Shown one piece after another: positions 34,243-37,878 of a stretch of 37,878 bases of DNA. Source of the DNA: Thiocapsa sp. (GTDB lineage: Bacteria; Pseudomonadota; Gammaproteobacteria; Chromatiales; Chromatiaceae); the NCBI RefSeq assembly GCF_011390875.1, contig NZ_JAABRP010000027.1, positions 1 to 37,878 of the forward strand, given 5' to 3'. Made by a program: the position numbers and the translations under genes. The notes below the pieces were generated by a model that worked only from the letters and a program-made list of their open reading frames with translations, had not been told where the DNA came from and ran no database searches. How positions within the stretch are numbered: the first letter of the stretch is position 1; every line of letters begins with the position of its first letter.

Positions 34243-36093
34243 CTACGGCTCGTACCTCAAGGTCAGGTAAAACGCCCTCCCGGGCTGATTGAACAGATAC
34301 GCGGTCTGGTAGTCCTCGTCGAGTGCGTTCTCGAGTCGGGCCTGAATGCGTACTGCGGGGGTGAAGGCGTACTCGGCGCGCAGACCCAATAGGGTATAGC
34401 CGTCCAATCGCTCGTCGTTGGCTAGATCATCGAACGTTCGCCCGGCGACATAGACGCTCAAGCCCGCCGACCAGCGTTCGAACTGACGGTCGAGGTCGAG
34501 CTGGACCATCTGCTCGGGGCGCCGCGGCAAGAGGTTACCCTGATTCGGGCCGTCCGAACGATTTTCGGGATCCAAGAGCGTGAGGCTCGCGCCGAGATCC
34601 CACTCCCGGATTCGGAAGATACCGGACGCCTCGAAGCCGCGGATGCGGGCCGATGCGATATTGGCCGGGGCGAAAGTCACCGAGTCGAACGTGATCAGGT
34701 CGTCGATGTCGGTCTCGTAGAGACTCAGCTCCCAGCGACCCAGCGGGAGCGTTCCGGTCAAACCCAGCTCGACGCTGGCCGAGTCCTCCGGGGACAGATT
34801 CGGGTTGCCGAAGCCGGGATAGTAGAGGTCGTTGAAGGTCGGCGCCTTGAAGGCGGTACCGTAGGACAGGGACACGCGAATCCCCTGATCGAAGAGGTAG
34901 CCCCAAGCGACATTGCCGGTCGTCTGTCCACCGAACTGCTGGTAGTCGTCGTGTCGCAGGCTCGCGGCAAGCTCGTTCGCCCCGATGGAGCCGAGATACT
35001 GTCCGTAGACACCCGTGTTGCTACGCGAGTCGTCCGTGTAGTCGACGGTTCCCGAGATCCGGTCGACCTGGTAGTCCAGACCCACGGTGAAGAGTTGATC
35101 CGGGATCAGGGCGAGATCGTTCTGGATCCCGAAACTGTCGCGCTCGGTCTCGAAGTTGTCGACGAACTGCTCAGGTACAAAGGCGTCGGAATAAAACGCC
35201 CGATACTTGTCCTGACTTCGACCGGCCGAAAGGATCAGGGTCCAGGGATCGAGCGGACGCAAGGTGCCTTCCACGCCGAACACCTGCTGCTCGGAGCGCG
35301 AGAGATTGCCCGAGAAGATGGAGCCGTCGAAATCGGTACGACTATCGGAGGTGAGGAGACTGAAATCGACCTTGGCCTTGTCGCTGAACTCATATCCGGC
35401 GCGCGCACTCACGCCCAGGTTGCGGTAGCCGTCGCGATCCGGCTCGTCCACGCCGCAGCCGGCGAAGGGGAAGGCGCGGCCGTCGCACGCGTTGATACCG
35501 TCGGTTTGCTCCATGTTGGCCCCGAGGTCGAACCAGCCACGCTCGCCGCCGCCGGAGATGCCGCCCGCGATACTCGCGGTATCGAAGCTCCCGGCGCCGA
35601 CGCTGAACCGCGGACGCAACGGACCGCCGCCGCGGCGCGTGAAGATCTGGATCACGCCGCCGATCGCCTCCGATCCGTAGAGGCTCGAGCGCGGGCCGCG
35701 CACGACCTCGATGCGCTCGATCTGAGCGATCGGCAAATCCTGCAACGGCGCGGTGCCGAGGGTCGCCGAACCCACCTTTACGCCATCGATCAAGACCAGG
35801 ACATGGCCGGCATTGGTCCCGCGCAGGAAGATCGACGCCGGCTGACCGGCTCCGCCGCTGCCCGAGATCGAGACGCCCGGCAACCCGCGCAGCGCATCCG
35901 GAACAGAGCGAAACTGACGACGCTCGATCTCCTCGCGATCGATCACGCTCACGGAGGCCAGGGTCCGATCTTCGGACTCGGGCGTTCGCGTTGCAGTCAC
36001 CACCAGGGGATCAAGGGTCACGGTCTGCGTGTCTGCATAGACAGGCAGGCCGAGCGGCAGCGACACGGCCGCCGCCATAAGAGGGAATCTCAT
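34243..36093 (-). CDS. btuB: TonB-dependent outer-membrane cobalamin receptor
   Basis: 616 aa. Signal peptide (MRFPLMAAAVSLPLGLPVYA). The TonB box is in LDPLVVTATRTPE, followed by a plug domain (VPDALRGLPGVSISGSGGAG, FLRGTNAGHVLVLIDGVKVG, IERIEVVRGPRSSLYGSEAIGG) and a 22-strand barrel ending in the aromatic RAFYLTLRYEP. It imports vitamin B12 or corrinoids across the outer membrane. The riboswitch upstream supports the substrate. ATG 36093 is preceded by GGAG. An insert with a cysteine pair, GINACDGRAFPFAGCGVDEP, lies in an extracellular loop. Confidence 0.94.
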   Translation of the reverse strand: MRFPLMAAAVSLPLGLPVYADTQTVTLDPLVVTATRTPESEDRTLASVSVIDREEIERRQFRSVPDALRGLPGVSISGSGGAGQPASIFLRGTNAGHVLVLIDGVKVGSATLGTAPLQDLPIAQIERIEVVRGPRSSLYGSEAIGGVIQIFTRRGGGPLRPRFSVGAGSFDTASIAGGISGGGERGWFDLGANMEQTDGINACDGRAFPFAGCGVDEPDRDGYRNLGVSARAGYEFSDKAKVDFSLLTSDSRTDFDGSIFSGNLSRSEQQVFGVEGTLRPLDPWTLILSAGRSQDKYRAFYSDAFVPEQFVDNFETERDSFGIQNDLALIPDQLFTVGLDYQVDRISGTVDYTDDSRSNTGVYGQYLGSIGANELAASLRHDDYQQFGGQTTGNVAWGYLFDQGIRVSLSYGTAFKAPTFNDLYYPGFGNPNLSPEDSASVELGLTGTLPLGRWELSLYETDIDDLITFDSVTFAPANIASARIRGFEASGIFRIREWDLGASLTLLDPENRSDGPNQGNLLPRRPEQMVQLDLDRQFERWSAGLSVYVAGRTFDDLANDERLDGYTLLGLRAEYAFTPAVRIQARLENALDEDYQTAYLFNQPGRAFYLTLRYEP

Positions 36094-36329
36094 CGACAAA
36101 CTCCGACAGAGGCCCGAGCGCACCCGCAAGGGCCAGCACATGAAGAGGTCGACAGAGGCAGAACGGACGAGAGCGGAGCCGCGAAAGTGGGACGGGGCCA
36201 GCATCCCGGCCGGTCGCCCCGCGCGACCCCGGTTCGAGGCTCCGCTCGATGGCTCGAGGACGACAAGGTCCGACAGCAGGTCGACACTTGCACGCACGCG
36301 AGACGCATCGAAACGGTCCCCGATTATCC

Positions 36330-36521
36330 GGCCGGTCTCCGGGCTTACGAGCGGGGTCGGATCCCGGACGCGGCGCCTTCCCGTGATGACTCACAGTGGC
36401 ATTTCGCCGCGTCTTGACTCGTCTACCGTTGCGGGGGCAGCGCCGGCTTTGCGGGTCCCGAGGGCACCGCGCACCGACTTCCCGTTTAACCCCGAAGGCG
36501 AAGGCCTTCGAGGCACCGGAC
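36330..36521 (-). promoter_or_regulatory. Cobalamin (AdoCbl-type) riboswitch
   Basis: Read on the minus strand, the expected conserved pieces occur in order: CCGGTGCC (P1 start), TTAAACGGGAAGTCGGTG, AAGCCGGCGCTGCCCCCGCA with ACGGTA, the B12 box GCCACTGTGAG (36400-36394 onward), CGGGAAGGCGCCGC, and AAGCCCGGAGACCGG closing P1. It lies 236 nt upstream of the btuB ATG and should switch the whole B12 operon off when cobalamin is plentiful. The intervening leader (36094-36329) holds no gene; whether control is by termination or translation cannot be decided. Confidence 0.93.
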
Positions 36522-36592
36522 AATCAGCGCGGAACTGTAGGGTTTTCGGGATCGCCGCGTCAATGTGTCGACACGCAGGCCGACATCAAAGA

Positions 36593-36606
36593 CTGACTTG
36601 GATCAA
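36593..36606 (-). promoter_or_regulatory. Weak FNR-like half-conserved site upstream of the B12 riboswitch
   Basis: CTGACTTGGATCAA has one intact ATCAA half and a degenerate CTGAC half. It is about 70 bp upstream of the riboswitch, in the promoter area. The single mismatch site could be chance. Confidence 0.3.
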
Positions 36607-36722
36607 TCGTAGGCTGCCCTCGGAGTCGATTGCTCGGCATCCGTGCCGACCTTCCGGGTCGAATCCGGTTTCGGCAGAATCCATGCGCCGGGGTCGATAC
36701 CGCATTCAGGCACTCAAGGCGG

Positions 36723-37694
36723 TTATGCCCCGAAGACGGTTCCGATCAAGTAGGCGGTGTAGCCGACGTAGCAGGCAAGCAGCAGCATGCCCTCGACCCG
36801 GTTGATTCGACCGGGACCGCGGAATCCGTAGCCGATCACGAACAGGGACAGCGTCAGCAGGCCCATCACCAGCATGTCCCGGGAGATGACCTCCGGCGGC
36901 ACGGCCATCGGATGGATGGCCCCCGCGATCCCGACCACGGCCAGGGTGTTGAAGAGATTCGACCCGATCACGTTGCCCAAGGCGAGATCATGCTCGCCCT
37001 TACGCGCGGCGATGATCGACGATGCCAACTCCGGGAGCGAGGTGCCCACCGCAACGATCGTCAGACCGATGATGAGATCGCTCACGCCCAAGGCGTGGGC
37101 GATCTCGACCGAGCCCCAGACCAGCATGCGCGAGCTGATGATCAGGAAGACCAGACCGACGCCCAGCCAGAGCAAGGCGCGGCGCAGCGGCATCCGCGCG
37201 TGATCGAGCTCCTGCGTGACCTCCCCGGCCAAGGCATCCGAGCGTTCCCGCAGACCTTGCAGGATGGTCCAAGCCATCAATGCCGCAAAAACGCCCAGAA
37301 AGGCCCAGGCGTCCATGTGGGTCAGCTCGCCGTCCATGAGCAACACCACGGCGAAGAAGGTGACCCCCGCGAGGATCGGCAGCTCTTTGCGAAGTACGCT
37401 CGAGTGAACCGCGATGGGGCTGATGATCGCGGTGAGACCCAGGATCAGCGCAATGTTGGTGATGTTCGACCCATAAGCGTTGCCGAGCGCAAGCCCCGGG
37501 TTGCCCTGAAAGGCCGCAATGGCCGAGACCACCATCTCCGGGGCCGACGTCCCGAACCCGATGACGACCATCCCGATCAGCAAGGGCGGCATCCCGAGAT
37601 GCTTCGCGGTCACCGCGGCGCCTTCGACGAAGCGATCGGCACTCCATAGAAGCAGCGCCAGACCGAGGAAGACCGAGAGTGATGCTAGGACCAT
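36723..37694 (-). CDS. Calcium/sodium antiporter (CaCA family, YrbG-like)
   Basis: 323 aa, about ten helices. Two inverted alpha repeats with GIGFGTSAPEMVVS/GNAYGSNITNIALILG and AVGTSLPELASSIIA/GNVIGSNLFNTLAVVG; the G-T-S-x-P-E and G-S-N motifs carry cation ligands. Likely an inner-membrane Na+/Ca2+ or related exchanger. ATG 37694 lacks a strong ribosome binding site. The gene ends 117 bp before the FNR-like site and runs toward the B12 operon on the same strand; the riboswitch promoter separates them. Confidence 0.92.
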   Translation of the reverse strand: MVLASLSVFLGLALLLWSADRFVEGAAVTAKHLGMPPLLIGMVVIGFGTSAPEMVVSAIAAFQGNPGLALGNAYGSNITNIALILGLTAIISPIAVHSSVLRKELPILAGVTFFAVVLLMDGELTHMDAWAFLGVFAALMAWTILQGLRERSDALAGEVTQELDHARMPLRRALLWLGVGLVFLIISSRMLVWGSVEIAHALGVSDLIIGLTIVAVGTSLPELASSIIAARKGEHDLALGNVIGSNLFNTLAVVGIAGAIHPMAVPPEVISRDMLVMGLLTLSLFVIGYGFRGPGRINRVEGMLLLACYVGYTAYLIGTVFGA

Positions 37695-37804
37695 GGGACG
37701 CTTGACGCCTCGAAGTGGGATGCGGGGGTGCGGAGGTTGCGGAGTCTACAACGCAGGCGCAGGCATGCGAAGCACCGGCACGCGAGGGCATCCTCACCGA
37801 GGGC

Positions 37805-37878
37805 TAAACCGCGCCCGGTGCGATATGCGTCATGTGTTGGAATGGCTTGGCCGCGCCAGCCCCGACGACTGTCGGAGC
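37805..37878 (+). repeat. TAAACCGCG element, GCC type, cut by window end
   Basis: Begins TAAACCGCGCCCGGTGCG and continues with ATATGCGTCATG and GGCTTGGCCGCGCCAG, matching the unit at 13892 closely, and stops in the terminal hairpin at the window edge. Seventh unit of the family. It lies 110 bp upstream of the antiporter start. Confidence 0.85.

Overview
The window reads as a contiguous piece of chromosome from a GC-rich gammaproteobacterium, most likely a purple sulfur bacterium (Chromatiaceae, Thiocapsa-like). That placement is inferred from the gene mix: a flavocytochrome-c-type heme domain, an octaheme HAO-family cytochrome, Xfp-type phosphoketolase next to glycogen phosphorylase, and a B12 salvage operon. 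No rRNA, tRNA or CRISPR array was seen.

Layout. 1-1014: gdhA, cut by the window edge. 1.4-4.4 kb: an accessory patch with a HicAB module, a REP-associated tyrosine transposase (RAYT) between mirror-image hairpins, a heavily deleted type IIG restriction-modification gene, and a PemK/MazF-type toxin whose antitoxin gene is frameshifted. 4.4-7.2 kb: a TldE/TldD protease pair. 7.5-9.9 kb: a membrane hybrid histidine kinase with two receiver domains. 10-13.9 kb: a TPR lipo/periplasmic protein, an octaheme HAO-family cytochrome, a divergent monoheme cytochrome c and a secreted coiled-coil protein. The shared HAO/cytochrome intergenic region carries three FNR/Dnr-type boxes. 14-17 kb: a 111-aa protein, a CopD-like membrane protein, 6-phosphogluconolactonase, a REC protein with an unusual helical tail, and a 54-aa membrane peptide. 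17.2-22.4 kb: phosphoketolase and glycogen phosphorylase. 23-24.5 kb: an orphan PIN protein and a secreted hypothetical. 24.9-29.8 kb: a CbrA-like signalling operon (small membrane protein, SSF-STAC-histidine kinase, CheY-like regulator, CBS/DUF294 nucleotidyltransferase). 29.9-36.5 kb: a minus-strand B12 operon behind a cobalamin riboswitch (btuB, putative transporter S-component, cobO, cobU, cobT, cobC, cobS). 36.7-37.7 kb: a CaCA-type cation exchanger.

The most striking non-genic signal is a family of imperfect palindromic elements, about 85 bp each, bounded by TAAACCGCG inverted ends. There are seven units in the window. Four of them form two inverted doublets of 193 and 192 bp, each made of a GCC-type unit, a 22-23 bp AT-rich linker and a GTC-type unit. 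At three sites the element's outermost TAA is the stop codon of the adjacent gene. I regard this REPIN/MITE-like family as the best candidate for something undescribed.

Functionally, glycogen phosphorylase, 6-phosphogluconolactonase and phosphoketolase could route stored glycogen to acetyl-phosphate. The SSF-STAC kinase operon is a plausible carboxylate/acetate sensor. The HAO/cytochrome locus looks like an anaerobically or NO-regulated nitrogen-oxide redox module. These links are inference from context.
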